Source of the DNA: Metarhizium brunneum
Lineage: Eukaryota > Ascomycota > Sordariomycetes > Hypocreales > Clavicipitaceae
DNA: 64,000 nucleotides
NCBI RefSeq assembly: GCF_013426205.1
Contig: NC_089422.1
Coordinates: forward strand, 9,265,001-9,329,000
Reading direction: 5' to 3'
Shown here piece after piece: positions 32,405 through 45,089 of the stretch. Made by a program: the position numbers and the translations under genes. The notes under the pieces were generated by a model. The model was not told where the DNA came from. It saw only the letters and a list, made by a program, of their open reading frames with translations, and searched no databases. Positions within the stretch are counted from its first letter, which is position 1. Each line of letters starts with the position of its first letter.

Positions 32405-33550
32405 ATGATTCCAATCGTTTTCCTGTTTTTCATGAGCGCCACCTGTCAAGAAATAATAGGCAACATATCAAATGGCAAAATAAGCAAACTCAAGTCTCAC
32501 ATTATAGCAAAAAGGCCAGATTTAGTTAAGACTGAACTCGATGCTGCGAAAGACTTCGCGGACCGCTATGCGCAGGCAAAAGCCGAAAAGCCCCTGCCGA
32601 ATATCACTTCCATCAAAGCCATCTGTGGTTGTCCAGCCAATGAGATGTTTTCGTTGGCTTACGTCTTTAGAGCTGCCGGCGACAAGCCCAAGATTGACTT
32701 CATACCCGTCCAAGACACCGAGCCGACCTACGGTGATGTACAGCGCCAAACGACTACAATCGCCACCGACACCTTCTCCTGGAAGTGGTCACATGAGGTA
32801 ACACTTAGTGTTACAGTTGAAGTTTCCTTCGGCTTGCAAGAACTTGGGCAGCTATTCCGGTTCTCGGTAACCCGATCAACTACAGATAAGACCGAACACG
32901 GCATAACCACCACGCGGACAACACAGTTCTCGGATGGAAGGACGTATAAATGCCGCAATGATCACCGATGCCAGCTCCAAACCTGGACATTCACAGCCGA
33001 ATACGAAGGGGACTACTACGAGATGCCAGTAGCCGACTTCAACTGTCTCTCGAAGAGTGTTAAATGGAAATACAAATCCGGCGCATCTCGCCAACTGGCC
33101 AACTCGTCAAAGGTGTCTTTTGCTAGCCTGCTCGGCAAGGAAGACAGCTGGGATCGTTTGAGCCAACGGTATTTCACGACGCGCGACAGGGAAACAGGAG
33201 AGGACAGGGCCGAGGCACTTGACCAATGGTCAAATGTTCTCGGTGTTGACTTCCCACCAGACTCGGTTGAAATTGTTCCCAAGAACAAGAGTATTGCGCG
33301 TGGCCCGGCCACATTTCCCATCCTGAATGACAATGGAGAACCCTACCACGTCACAGTCTTATTTGATTACTCCGCCGTGAATCGCAGTACCGTGAATGGC
33401 AGCAGTACCGGCAAACAGAAGCGAGACGTACTCGATAAGGATTTAGCTTCCGACGACGTGGAGCTGGAAATATTTGTTGTGGACACGAATATTCCTCACC
33501 ATGACGTGGACACTGTGTTGCCAAATGGCACGGTGATACGGGCCAAGTAG
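32405..33550 (+). CDS. Secreted beta-rich protein, aerolysin/ETX-MTX2-like pore-former candidate
   Basis: Single exon, 381 residues. The signal peptide is MIPIVFLFFMSATCQ. After a helical segment (residues ~25-65) a Cys-containing block (IKAICGCPANEMFSL) leads into a long region of alternating polar/hydrophobic strands rich in Ser/Thr (FSWKWSHEVTLSVTVEVSFG, FRFSVTRSTTD, TTTRTTQF), ending in WTFTAEYEGDYYEMPVADFNC. This strand-loop-strand pattern is typical of the insertion domain of aerolysin-type beta-pore proteins. A dibasic KQKR near residue ~340 could be a kexin site, with the remainder a removable C-terminal peptide. The assignment rests on pattern, not on a signature, and target and activity are unknown. 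Confidence 0.45.
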   Translation: MIPIVFLFFMSATCQEIIGNISNGKISKLKSHIIAKRPDLVKTELDAAKDFADRYAQAKAEKPLPNITSIKAICGCPANEMFSLAYVFRAAGDKPKIDFIPVQDTEPTYGDVQRQTTTIATDTFSWKWSHEVTLSVTVEVSFGLQELGQLFRFSVTRSTTDKTEHGITTTRTTQFSDGRTYKCRNDHRCQLQTWTFTAEYEGDYYEMPVADFNCLSKSVKWKYKSGASRQLANSSKVSFASLLGKEDSWDRLSQRYFTTRDRETGEDRAEALDQWSNVLGVDFPPDSVEIVPKNKSIARGPATFPILNDNGEPYHVTVLFDYSAVNRSTVNGSSTGKQKRDVLDKDLASDDVELEIFVVDTNIPHHDVDTVLPNGTVIRAK

Positions 33551-33707
33551 CCGTGTCCTCGTCAACCGATCATGGGGCATACGACAAGCGAGCCCGATAT
33601 GCTCAAGGGTCCCCATGGTTCTATGATCACCACATTGTTTTTTTTTTTGGTTTCCATGTTGCAGTCGATTGTGGGGTCAGAGGTAGAGCAAAATTGGTAC
33701 GTTATCT

Positions 33708-33733
33708 GCACCGTACAAGTAATAGTACGGTGC
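33708..33733. other. Perfect 9-bp-stem hairpin downstream of the aerolysin-like gene
   Basis: GCACCGTAC, an 8-nt loop, then GTACGGTGC. It lies about 155 bp after the stop codon, probably in the 3' UTR. A second palindromic stretch, TTTTTTACATAATGTAAAAAA, follows near 33875. Confidence 0.45.
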
Positions 33734-34559
33734 CGGCTGGCTGCCGGCAAGGTTACATGTACATAGTAGTGCCAAGGTGGTGCCAAAGACAAAAAAAAAG
33801 TACTAGACCTCATATAATACTTGACATCAATGATAAATTTACATGATATCAATCGATGGCACTTGATAAAGCTTTTTTTTTACATAATGTAAAAAAGAGA
33901 TTTACGGGGATCAAATTCACGACTTCAATTCCAGATTATACATCAAGCATTATGTATAGCCACTACGGCAGTCACGATTAATTAATAGAGGGATATGTCT
34001 GGTAGTTTAAGAATATTGGTCGTATGAAATCTGGTTCTCTTGTTCGACAGTCAAGTGCAATCCACTTCATGCATATCCTTGGTGATTCCCAGGCCCGTCG
34101 CCAACTTTGTATCCCTGGTCCATCTCTAGATGTGTAACATTTTGCTCTTATCAGCCGACAGGAATGTAGGAACAGGCCATCCAAGGGGCTTAAAAGAGTC
34201 TGAATAAAGACTGTTACAAACTAGTGGAGAAAGTCGACTTGTACAAGCAAAAATCACGACGGCGGACAGTCGTGTATTGGTATGAGGTATTAAATGCGAA
34301 ACCTAGTTTCCTCTGTGCCTCATTACATCCCATCTCTTTGAGAAATTCACGTAGCAAGACGACATACAGCAGGGAAAACACGCTGGTGGAAATTCAGAGA
34401 AATTTCTGCATCATTGAATCTATGAACATGTGCTTAACTATCAACATGAACTTTTAGTTAAATATCTTCCAGCAGAATACTATGCCGTGACGCCTATTGG
34501 GAGTCATGTAAAAGTCGTTACAGCCGCGACCCGTGGGCCATTGAATGTGGTTCCTCTAG
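33734..34559. other. Intergenic before erg10
   Basis: About 825 bp, AT-rich and with short frames only. It contains the 3' flank of both convergent genes. No mobile element was recognised beyond scattered short matches. Confidence 0.35.
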
Positions 34560-36035
<1,476 letters not shown>

Positions 36036-36561
36036 GGCGGTAACCAAAACTTGAATTGGGTTTGAGAGATAAGCAAAAGTGAAAAATCACGGCGAGTAGA
36101 AAGATCGAGCTTGATTATTGACGTGGTGGGGAGCTCAATCAATTGCAAAAGCTAAAATAACGCTAAGGCGGGAGGTGAGCAGTACATTATGTAGGGTCCG
36201 GATGCTACCAGCGATTCTGCGGTGGACTGATGTCAAGACAAGTAATGGATGGAGCGGTGGCTGAACCGGGTTTAGCGCGGATACCGCCTTGTTCGGACAC
36301 CAGACGTCGAGCATTTTACAGGGTAAATCCATTGTGACAGGAAGCCTCCACCTTCTTCACCTTGTCCCGCCTGTAGTTGCCCGAATGAGCTACCCGGTAC
36401 CAGCAATCTTATCGCGATTGACGATTAGCACGTGACGCGACCAAGCTGTCGCCAAAAAATGTCGAGCTACGACATAGCACCATCGCGGCCGCGACACCAG
36501 TCACTCAACGCGCGCCGACAGTCCATTGATCGCAGGCGCTCGCAGCTTGCCGAACGGAACA
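36036..36561. promoter_or_regulatory. Shared upstream region of erg10 and snu114
   Basis: 526 bp between two divergent start codons. CT/GA-rich with CAAT-like motifs and no strong TATA, as expected for housekeeping genes. No gene is seen within. Confidence 0.45.
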
Positions 36562-39500
36562 ATGGATGACCTTTACGACGAGTGAGATTTGCCCCCAGAA
36601 AACCCTGTGCCCGCCACACCCCGGCCTCAAGACACTGACAACCACCTTCTAGGTTCGGCAACTTTATTGGGGAGGAAGCGGAATCCGAGGACGCGTCCGA
36701 GGCGGGTGTCGAAGCGGGCGCTGATGCAGGCGACTATGTCTACGATGATGAGCCTGAAGAGACTGGGGGAGTGACGGGGACTGAGCTTATGGAAATTGAT
36801 GGTTCGTGCAAGGGGACCCTTCTCAGAACTGATTGATAACCTGCTAACCAGAGAGGCAGATGGGCCGTCCAATGCCGTTGTCCTCCACGAAGACAAGCAG
36901 TACTATCCGACTGCCCAGCAGGTATATGGTGAAGATGTCGAGACACGCGTGGAAGAGGAGGATGCGCAGCCTCTCAGCGAACCCATCATCGCACCGGTCG
37001 AACAAAAAAAGTTCAATATCGAAGAAGCAGACCTACCTCCGGTATTTTTTGATCGCAAGTTCATGACCGACTTGATGAACTTTCCCGAACAAACGCGCAA
37101 TGTGGCACTAGCTGGACACCTGCACCATGGCAAAACTTCATTCATGGACATGCTTGTTCTGGAGACTCATGACATCGCAGAGAAGCTTGACAAGCGGAGC
37201 GGACGAAAGCGCGACGAGAAGTTACGGTATACCGATGTTCACATTCTGGAGCGCGAGCGAGGAATCTCGATCAAATCATCACCCATGAGCCTAGTCCTGC
37301 AGAGTGCAAAGGGCAAGTCGCACCTGGTCAACCTCATTGACACTCCTGGTCATGTCAACTTTGTCGACGAGGTCGCAGTCGCCTTCAGATTGGTCGATGG
37401 CATATGTTTGGTCGTGGATGTTGTGGAGGGTGTGCAGGTCAACACGGAGCAAATTATCAAGCATGCTGTTTTGGAGGATATTCCTCTGACGCTCATCATC
37501 AACAAGATGGACCGCTTGATCTTGGAGCTTAAGCTGCCACCCAAGGACGCCTATTTCAAGCTCAAGCACGTTGTCGAGGAGGTCAACACGGTGATTACCA
37601 ATGCCGTGCCCGCAAAAGCCTCGGAGAAGCGGATTAGTCCTGAAAAGGGCAATGTTCTCTTCTCCTGCACTGACCTCGGCTGGTGCTTCACTCTGCAGTC
37701 CTTTGCCAAGATGTACACTGATACATACGGTGATGTCAATACGGATGACTTTGCTCGGAGGTTATGGGGCGATGTTTATTTTAACCCGAGGAAGCGATCA
37801 TTTACGCGAAAACCCGTTGAAGAGCGTGCGGCACGGTCATTTGTTCACTTCGTTCTCGAGCCCATATACAAGCTCTTCACACAGTCCATCAGCGCGCCCC
37901 CCGAGGACCTCAAATTGGTCCTGGCGTCCCTGAACATCCAGTTGAAGCCTGCACAGTACAAAGCAGATGCCAAGGACATTTTGAAAGCCGTCTGCCAGCA
38001 GTTCTTTGGCCCATCCACAGCATTTGTTGACATGATTGTCCGACACGTCCCATCGCCGATTGAAGGCGCACAGAGACTTTTGGAGAGAGCATACAGCGGC
38101 CCGCTGGACACCAAGGTTGCAGGGTCGATAAAGGCATGTGATCAGGATGGCCCACTGGTGATGCACGTTACCAAGCTGTTCAACACATCAGACGCCAAGA
38201 GCTTTTACTCGTTTGGTCGCGTTCTGAGCGGCACTGCGCGACCCGGCATGTCGGTGCGAGTGCTTGGAGAGGGTTATTCGCTGGATGATGAGGAAGATAT
38301 GACCATTGCCACTCTTGGTCAAGTCTTTATCGGCGAGACCAGGTACAACATTCCCACAGACGGTGTGCCCGCAGGAAATCTGCTTTTGATCAGCGGCGTG
38401 GATAACTCAATAGTCAAATCTGCGACTATTGTAGCCCCCAAGTTTGAGGATGACGAGGATGCGTACATTTTCAAACCAGTCACACATTTTACCGAGTCCG
38501 TCCTCAAGGTTGCGGTGGAGCCCATTAACCCGTCGGAGCTGCCCAAGATGTTGGACGGGCTGCGAAAAGTGCAAAAGTCGTATCCTCTGCTTGATACGAA
38601 GGTGGAAGAATCCGGTGAACATGTCATCCTGGGAACAGGGGAGCTCTACATGGATTGTGTGCTCCACGATCTGAGGCGGCTGTATGCCGATATGGATATC
38701 AAGGTATCTGATCCTGTGACCCGCTTCTGCGAAACAGTGGTAGAGACGTCGGCGACAAAGTGCTACGCCATCACACCAAATAAGAAGAACAAGATCACCA
38801 TGGTTGCGGAGCAATTGGAAAAGGGTATATCGACGGACATTGAGACGGGCGCCGTCAAGATTCGTGATCCGATTCGCAAAACGGCCAAATTTTTCGAGGA
38901 AAATCACGGCTGGGACAAGCTTGCGGCACGAAGCATCTGGGCTTTTGGGCCGGATGACATGGGGCCGAACATTTTGCAAGATGATACTCTGCCTGCCGAG
39001 GTGGGTCGCGCATCCTTGATGCGGTTCCATTTGGATACATGCTAACAAAACTGCAGGTCGATAAGAAACTCCTCAATACTGTCAAAGAGTCTATCCGGCA
39101 GGGATTCAGCTGGGCCACCAGAGAAGGTCCCCTCTGCGAAGAACGTAGGCTGCACCCCCAAACTCATCCCCCCTTCTCTCGGCGGGTTCTGGGACCTGCT
39201 ACTGACTTTGACCAGCGATTCGAAACACAAAGTTCAAAGTGACGGACGTGTTACTAGCAGGAGAGGCCATCTCCCGCGGCGGCGGCCAGATCATTCCCAC
39301 GTCGCGACGCGCATGCTACTCCTCGTTCCTCATGGCGTCCCCACGGCTGATGGAGCCCGTGTACGCCGTGTCGGTGACGGGGCCCGAAGACTCGCACACC
39401 GAGGTGTACAATGTGCTGTCGCGACGTCGGGGCCATGTATTGTCCGACGGCCCCGTGGCCGGGACGCCCCTGTATCGCGTCAACGGCCTGATTCCCGTGA

Positions 39501-39781
39501 TTGACAGTTTTGGGTTCGAGACGGACCTCCGGATCAAGACGCAGGGCAGCTCCATGGTCAGCTTGGTGTTTGATAACTGGAGTATTGTACCCGGCGACCC
39601 ATTGGACCGGGAGCAAATCATCCGGCCGCTGCAGCCGGCATCGGCACAGGCGACAGCCAGAGATTTCGTGCTCAAGACGAGAAGACGGAAAGGGCTGAGC
39701 GAGGATGTGAGCGTCAAGACGTTCCTAGAACCGGAGTTTTATCAGAGCCTGATGGAGAGCGGCATGCTGGGGGATGCATAA
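36562..39781 (+). CDS. snu114: U5 snRNP GTPase Snu114 (EF-2-like, Cwf10/116 kDa)
   Basis: Five exons, 36562-36581, 36653-36801, 36854-39000, 39057-39144 and 39216-39781, give 989 residues. Snu114 is the EF-2-related GTPase of the U5 and tri-snRNP that controls Brr2 during spliceosome activation and disassembly. Exon 1 encodes only MDDLYDE plus two bases and is joined to FGNFIGEE, followed by the acidic N-terminus typical of the family. G motifs: G1 [14 protein letters not shown]2 around [12 protein letters not shown]3 DTPGHVNF, G4 [16 protein letters not shown]-2 domains II-V follow, with conserved FARVLSGT-like ([11 protein letters not shown]) and EP-type segments and a C-terminal [20 protein letters not shown]. 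Introns cluster at both ends of the gene. Confidence 0.95.
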
Positions 39782-41460
39782 GGTTGACGCTTGGGACGGC
39801 CGGCGACCATTTTTGGCAAAACAGCTACTTGTAGTTTAATGTAGACAAGGGGCGTTTGAATTCAGGGGCACTATTGTTTATCGTGTACATGCAGCATGGG
39901 CACGGGAGATGGGCGTTTGGGCGTTTGGGCGTTCCCGACGCTCGGTCTCGTATACGGATCAAAGAAGGCCTGTACATTGCAAACCACGTTGACGCTTACA
40001 TGCCAAGTGGCCAGTAGCCCATGTGTGCGAATGGGTGGCAAAGGTCCCAAGATTTTAAGCCGTAAAGAATGTCTGCGTCTTGAGGCGACAGGCGGCACCA
40101 CGTGAAGATTGAAGCGCGGCCGCTCGCAAGAGGCACCCTAAACGACGTACACGTACGGAAAGCGTCATTACACGGACGCACGTAATGTCTCGACATGGAG
40201 CCTCTGTTTGCATCGTCGGTAGTTGTCGGGTGCCTAGGTCTCGCACCTCGCCCAATTCGTTGCAAGCGCTGCTGCCGCGGTGTGACGGCCCATCAAATTG
40301 ATGCCTGTACCCGCTCACGCACCGTCTGCGGCTGAGTGTCCAGTCTGGTACGTACCAGCAGTTGACATGTCTGGTATGTAATACGGACGGAGCAGACCTC
40401 CGCGACTTGGACGAGGTCACTGCGCACGTAGTGATCGGAGACATCCCGATCAGCACAACTCCGTAAAAGATCGGATAAGATACGCGACTCAGTCATTTGC
40501 GGCAATCTTCTCCGCTACGCACGGCGCTTTGCCACCGATAAAAGGCACACGTCGAGCATATTGCCACTGCAGCCCATAACTCAATCCCATTCCCCGGTAT
40601 TTTTCTGTCCCGCCCAACTCTAATCGCCTCCTTCTCCCAGCGCGTGGCCGAGCTAGCAAATGACCAAGGTTGCATTGGCAGCGGAGGCAAGGCGACAACC
40701 CTTGCTCCTGTCGAGGCGCCGCCCGTGGTTCCGATGCATCCCAGGACGGAAATGGCATCGCCCGCCTGGGAGTTCCAGTTCTTCTCTCATCTCCCATTAC
40801 AGCAGGCGCCCGTCTGTGCATAGCCGAGGCTGGCATGTCCCTGTTTGTGTTTCTGAAGCCGCGCCGGGCAAGCTCGTGATTTGCCTGAAGGGGCTGGATC
40901 CGGACAATGTGCCTCCCGTCTCGTGATTAGCCTTTGCTGCATGGACCGACGATCGGGCGGCGGCGCGCGGGGGCACAGGGCTGGGACCCATGGCGGCAGA
41001 TGGCATCATGGCCAAGAGGTTGCCGTCGTGATGGGCGGCTCTGGGCACGCGGAATGTCGGTGTGTCTTGTACGATTTGCCCACGGACACGGAACGTGGGC
41101 TCGTGCTTGGGGATAAGCTGTTGAGCTTGCCTTGCGTTGGGGATGGCGGCACTAGCGGGCTGGTCTAGCTACCTAGGGACGATTATCACGACCCATGCGT
41201 GTGGTCTGGTTGTATTGCCACCCTTGCCTTTATACATGGACTAACCGGGCGTGGGCGACGCTTGCGACGCGATGGCTCGTAACGGAATGTGCGTCGTTGT
41301 ATTCAACCAGGAATCGGCAAGCTACTGCGTCGTAGCGTGGGTGAATATACACACGCGTGCAGATGGATAGATAGATATATATATGTGTGTAGATGCGCCG
41401 TCCCGGTTTCTTGCCAACCACGAGACCATTCTTGCGGCGTATCAACAGCAGCAACCAAAG
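39782..41460. other. Intergenic before the GMC oxidoreductase
   Basis: About 1.7 kb. Near 39908-39935 there is a short direct repeat, GGGCGTTT three times. Frames at 40489-40926 on both strands are GC-rich overlaps with no recognisable domain, signal or splice support. The last 100 bp, with a TAGATAGATATATATATG tract near 41368, is probably the promoter of the next gene. Confidence 0.4.
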
Positions 41461-43404
41461 ATGATGATGCGCTCCTCGTGGCAAGCGGCCCTCGCCGGCC
41501 TCTCCCTGCTGAGCTCCCTCGCGGCGGCGGCCAACCTCACGGGCTACGAATACGTCGTGGTCGGGTCCGGGGCCGGCGGCGGGCCTCTGGCCGCCCGACT
41601 CGCGCTGGCCGGGCACAAGACGCTCCTCATCGAGGCCGGCGACGACCAGGGCAACAACCCCAACTACACGGTGCCGGCGTACTCGGCGCGCTCGTCCGAG
41701 GACGAGAAGCTCGCGTGGAACTTTTACGTGCGGCACTACGCCGACGACGCCCGGCAGGCGCGCGACTACAAGACGTCGTACCGGACGGCCGACGGCACGC
41801 TGTACACGGGGCTCAACCCGCCGCCGGGCGCCGAGATGCTCGGCACGCTGTACCCCCGGACCGGCACCCTCGGCGGCTGCACCGCGCACAACGCCCTCGT
41901 CGCCATCTACCCGCACCGCTCCGACTTCGAGTACGTCGCCTCGCTGACGGGCGACGCCTCCTGGGCCCCCGACAACATGCGCAAGTACTTTGTGCGCATG
42001 GAGAAGAACCGCTACCTGCTGCCGCTGCTGGCCAAGGGCCACGGCTTCGACGGCTGGCTGGACACGGAGCGCGCCCCCATCACCCTGCCCCTCGAGGACC
42101 CCAAGCTGCTCAGCCTGATTGCCGGCGGCAGCTTCGCCCTCGGCAACTACTCGCGCCTGCTGCCCAACCTGCTCGACGTGGCCCTGGGCGACGCCAACGA
42201 GGACTCGGAGTCGCGCGACCGCGACGGCGGCTACTTCCAGATCCCGCTCTCCGCCGGCGACGGCCGCCGCTACGGCTCGCGCGAGTTTGTCGTCGCCACG
42301 CGCGACGCCAAGAACCCCGACGGCTCCAAGAAGTACCCCCTCGACGTGCGCATGAACTGCCACGTCACGCGCGTCGTCTTTGACGAGTCCGGCGGCGGCG
42401 AGCCGCGCGCCACGGGGGTCGAGTTCCTCGACGGCGCCTACCTCTACCGCGCCAGCCCGCGGTCCGGCTCGGCCGCCAAGGGCGTCCCCGGCTCGGCCAC
42501 CGCCTCCAGGGAGGTCATCATCGCCGGGGGCGCGTACAACTCGCCGCAGCTCCTCAAGCTCAGCGGCGTCGGGCCGGCCTCGGAGCTCGCGCAGTTCGGC
42601 ATCCCGCTCGTCAAGGACCTGCCGGGCGTCGGCACCAACCTCCAGGACCACTACGAGGTGGCGGTGCAGGGCCGGCTCCCGTCCGACTGGCGCTTCCTCT
42701 CGGGCTGCACCTTCAGCGACGACAACGACCCGTGCCTCGACCGCTGGCGGCGCCCGGGCCTGCTCACCGGCCGCGGGGCCTACGTGTCCAACGGCTTCGC
42801 GGCCGCCATGCTCATGAAGTCGTCGGTCGCGAGCGAGTACGACGCCTTCCTGTTCGGCGGGCCCGTCAACTTCCGCGGCTACTTCCCCGGCTACAGCTAC
42901 AACATCACCGCCGACCACGACGTCTTCACCTGGGCCATCCTCAAGGGCCACCCGCGCAACACGGCTGGGCACGTGCGCCTGCGCAGCGCCGACCCGCTCG
43001 ACGTGCCCGACGTGCTGTACAACTACTTTGACACGGGGAGCGGCGACAGCGCCGCCGACCTGACGGCCATCCGGGAGGCCATTGGCGTGGCGCGCGACGC
43101 ATTTAGTCGCCAGCTCGTCAAGGTGGACGAGGTGCTGCCCGGCGCGGGGGTCCGGTCCGCCGCCGAGGTCGAGGCCTACGCGAGGGACACGGCCTGGGGG
43201 CACCACGCGTCGTCGACGTGTCCTATCGGCGCGGACGGCGACCCCATGGCCGTCCTGGACTCGAGTTTTCGGGTGAGGGGCGTCAAGGGCCTGCGCGTCG
43301 TCGATGCGTCTGTTTATCCTAGGATTCCGGGGACTTTTACCGCCCTGTCGACGTACATGGTTGGCGAGAAGGCGGCGGATGTCATCTTGAGCCAGAACAA
43401 GTAG
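41461..43404 (+). CDS. Secreted FAD-dependent GMC oxidoreductase
   Basis: Single exon, 647 residues from MMMRSSWQAALAGLSLLSS; the first ~25 residues are a signal peptide, so the enzyme should be extracellular or wall-bound. GMC hallmarks in order: FAD-binding VVVGSGAGGGPLAARLA, the TLGGCTAHNALVAI loop, a GAYNSPQLLKLSGVGPASEL signature-2 region, the catalytic HHASSTCPIG histidine near the C-terminus and VVDASVYPRIPGTFTALS. Family members oxidise alcohols or sugars to aldehydes/lactones with release of H2O2. The substrate cannot be read; the GTFTALSTYM ending is of the cellobiose-dehydrogenase/aryl-alcohol branch. The gene is strikingly GC-rich with wobble positions almost all C/G, unlike neighbours. 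A long open frame on the opposite strand is a consequence of this bias. Confidence 0.9.
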   Translation: MMMRSSWQAALAGLSLLSSLAAAANLTGYEYVVVGSGAGGGPLAARLALAGHKTLLIEAGDDQGNNPNYTVPAYSARSSEDEKLAWNFYVRHYADDARQARDYKTSYRTADGTLYTGLNPPPGAEMLGTLYPRTGTLGGCTAHNALVAIYPHRSDFEYVASLTGDASWAPDNMRKYFVRMEKNRYLLPLLAKGHGFDGWLDTERAPITLPLEDPKLLSLIAGGSFALGNYSRLLPNLLDVALGDANEDSESRDRDGGYFQIPLSAGDGRRYGSREFVVATRDAKNPDGSKKYPLDVRMNCHVTRVVFDESGGGEPRATGVEFLDGAYLYRASPRSGSAAKGVPGSATASREVIIAGGAYNSPQLLKLSGVGPASELAQFGIPLVKDLPGVGTNLQDHYEVAVQGRLPSDWRFLSGCTFSDDNDPCLDRWRRPGLLTGRGAYVSNGFAAAMLMKSSVASEYDAFLFGGPVNFRGYFPGYSYNITADHDVFTWAILKGHPRNTAGHVRLRSADPLDVPDVLYNYFDTGSGDSAADLTAIREAIGVARDAFSRQLVKVDEVLPGAGVRSAAEVEAYARDTAWGHHASSTCPIGADGDPMAVLDSSFRVRGVKGLRVVDASVYPRIPGTFTALSTYMVGEKAADVILSQNK

Positions 43405-44056
43405 GTGTTGCGTGTGGTGGTGGCGTGGGACCTGTGTATATTTTGGGCGTTTTATTTTCCGGCCAGCTTGCAGGGTTGTAGGAACATTGAAGTTTGGAGG
43501 GTTTTAATGTGGACAGGCGCGGCTGCTGATTGGCTGACGATCTGCCGACTGGGACGTGTATTTTGACTTGAGCAATAAAAACATGGCACTTACAAGAGAA
43601 ATAATGCTAGTTCCTATTTCTATAGTCGATGAGAATAATCTTGTCAAGAGATTAATATTCCACCATTTTCCGGGAATAGATCTCCCTTGGATTGTGCAAG
43701 CTGGATGCTCACTACGGTACTGTGAATGTCTAAAGACGGGACGAACCGTCTATGACTCTATGGCGTCGTTCGATCCTGCCATGACACATACATGATCGTT
43801 GAAGTGATCATGTACTTTAGGCAACTGGTCACCTTGGCTGCTGGATAATTTTTGACCTTGTCTGCGCCTGACTTGGGTCGTTTCCTTTGTCCGAATTTCA
43901 AAGTCTGTGACGTCAACATAAGACCTACAGTTTATACTAATTCGATGATGAGACCAGTACGATGGCCGCCGAATCGGTAGAAAGTCCAACGCCGCACCAC
44001 CCTCACCGACAAGAAAGTCGCCATCTCGCGTCATAAACACAGTCAATTCACCAGCC
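43405..44056. other. Intergenic between GMC and SDR genes
   Basis: About 650 bp. Short frames only; includes the GMC 3' flank and the SDR upstream region. Nothing assignable. Confidence 0.4.
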
Positions 44057-44833
44057 ATGCCAAAGCTCCTCGACTTTCGCTGCGCCGTCATCACCGGCGG
44101 CGGCGGCGGCGGTATCGGCAAAGCCATGGCCCGCCACCTCGTGTCCAAGGGCAAGACGGTCCTGCTCGCGGGCCGCACGGAGTCCAATCTACAGTCGGCG
44201 GCCCGCGACGTCGGCGCCGCGGGCTACTACCTCCTCGACGTGGGCAAGACGGCCGACATCTCGCCCTTTGTGGACCGCATCACCCGCGAGCACCCCGAGC
44301 TAGACTGCCTGATCAACAACGCCGGCGTCCAGCGGCCCCTGGATATCCTCCAGGACGGCGACTTTGTGGCCAAGGCCGACCAGGAAATCGACATCAACGT
44401 CCGGGGCCCGATGCACCTGACGCTCGGGGCTGCTGCCGCACCTGCAGACCAAGCCCGGCGCCGTGATTATTAACGTGTCAAGCATTCTGGGCTTTGTGCC
44501 CTTTTCTGTTATCAACCCCGTGTACAATGGCACCAAGGCGTGGCTGCACTTTTGGAGCATGAACCTGCGCACGCAGCTGCGGCGGGCGTGCGCGTGGTCG
44601 AGATTGCGCCGCCCACGGTGGCGACGGACTTGCACCGCGAGAGGGAGGACCCCGACGATAACAAGAAGGAGAAGAATGCGCGGGCGCTGGGTGTGGACGA
44701 GTTTATGGGCGAGGTGGCGCGGAAGCTGGAGAGGGGGGACGAGATGATATCCGCGGGGGGTGGGAGCGACATTGTCGAAAAGTGGTATGGGATGTACGGC
44801 GCCCTGTACGATGAGACGGCGTCCAAGAAGTAG
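44057..44833 (+). pseudogene. Short-chain dehydrogenase/reductase with two compensating frameshifts
   Basis: An SDR-type frame begins MPKLLDFRCAVITGGGGGGI, with the TGxxxGIG-like cofactor motif, LAGRTES and LDCLINNAGVQRPLD (the NNAG motif). The reading frame then breaks. At 44426-44429 a run of four G carries one base too many, after LTLG; the next frame supplies VIINVSSILGFVPFSVINPV and YNGTKAWLHF, the catalytic Ser and YxxxK. Near 44576-44588 one base is missing and the first frame resumes with GVRVVEIAPPTVATDLH to the end. The order is that of a complete SDR (DltE-like), about 258 residues. Either an old lesion or two homopolymer-type assembly errors; the otherwise perfect conservation favours errors or very recent loss. 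Confidence 0.72.
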
Positions 44834-45089
44834 CGGTATCTTGTTGTTGGTGTTGTTACTGCGTGGTTGCTCGTTTGATGGGAGGGATATACAGAGATGA
44901 TGGCCTTGGCGACGGGATTCCTGCACTTTTGGCAGTGAATTGGGTTGTGATATTGCCAACTCTGGCTCTAGCTTGCTGGAAAACTGGCTTCTTGTACAAT
45001 AAATGAGGGGCACATCAACCGTCACGGCAGTAAATGAAAGCATTGCATCACAAGGGACAAGCTTGGCAGAGAATCAGCGGTTCTATTGA
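44834..45089. other. Convergent 3' flank of the SDR and CVNH genes
   Basis: About 255 bp between the ends of two convergent genes; nothing else was seen. Confidence 0.35.

Noticed and set aside
40489..40926. Overlapping GC-rich frames on both strands
   Set aside because: No domain, signal peptide or splice support; composition effect.
41230..43206. 658-codon open frame antisense to the GMC gene
   Set aside because: Ala/Arg/Val/Gly-rich low-complexity composition caused by the GC3 bias of the sense gene; no domain.
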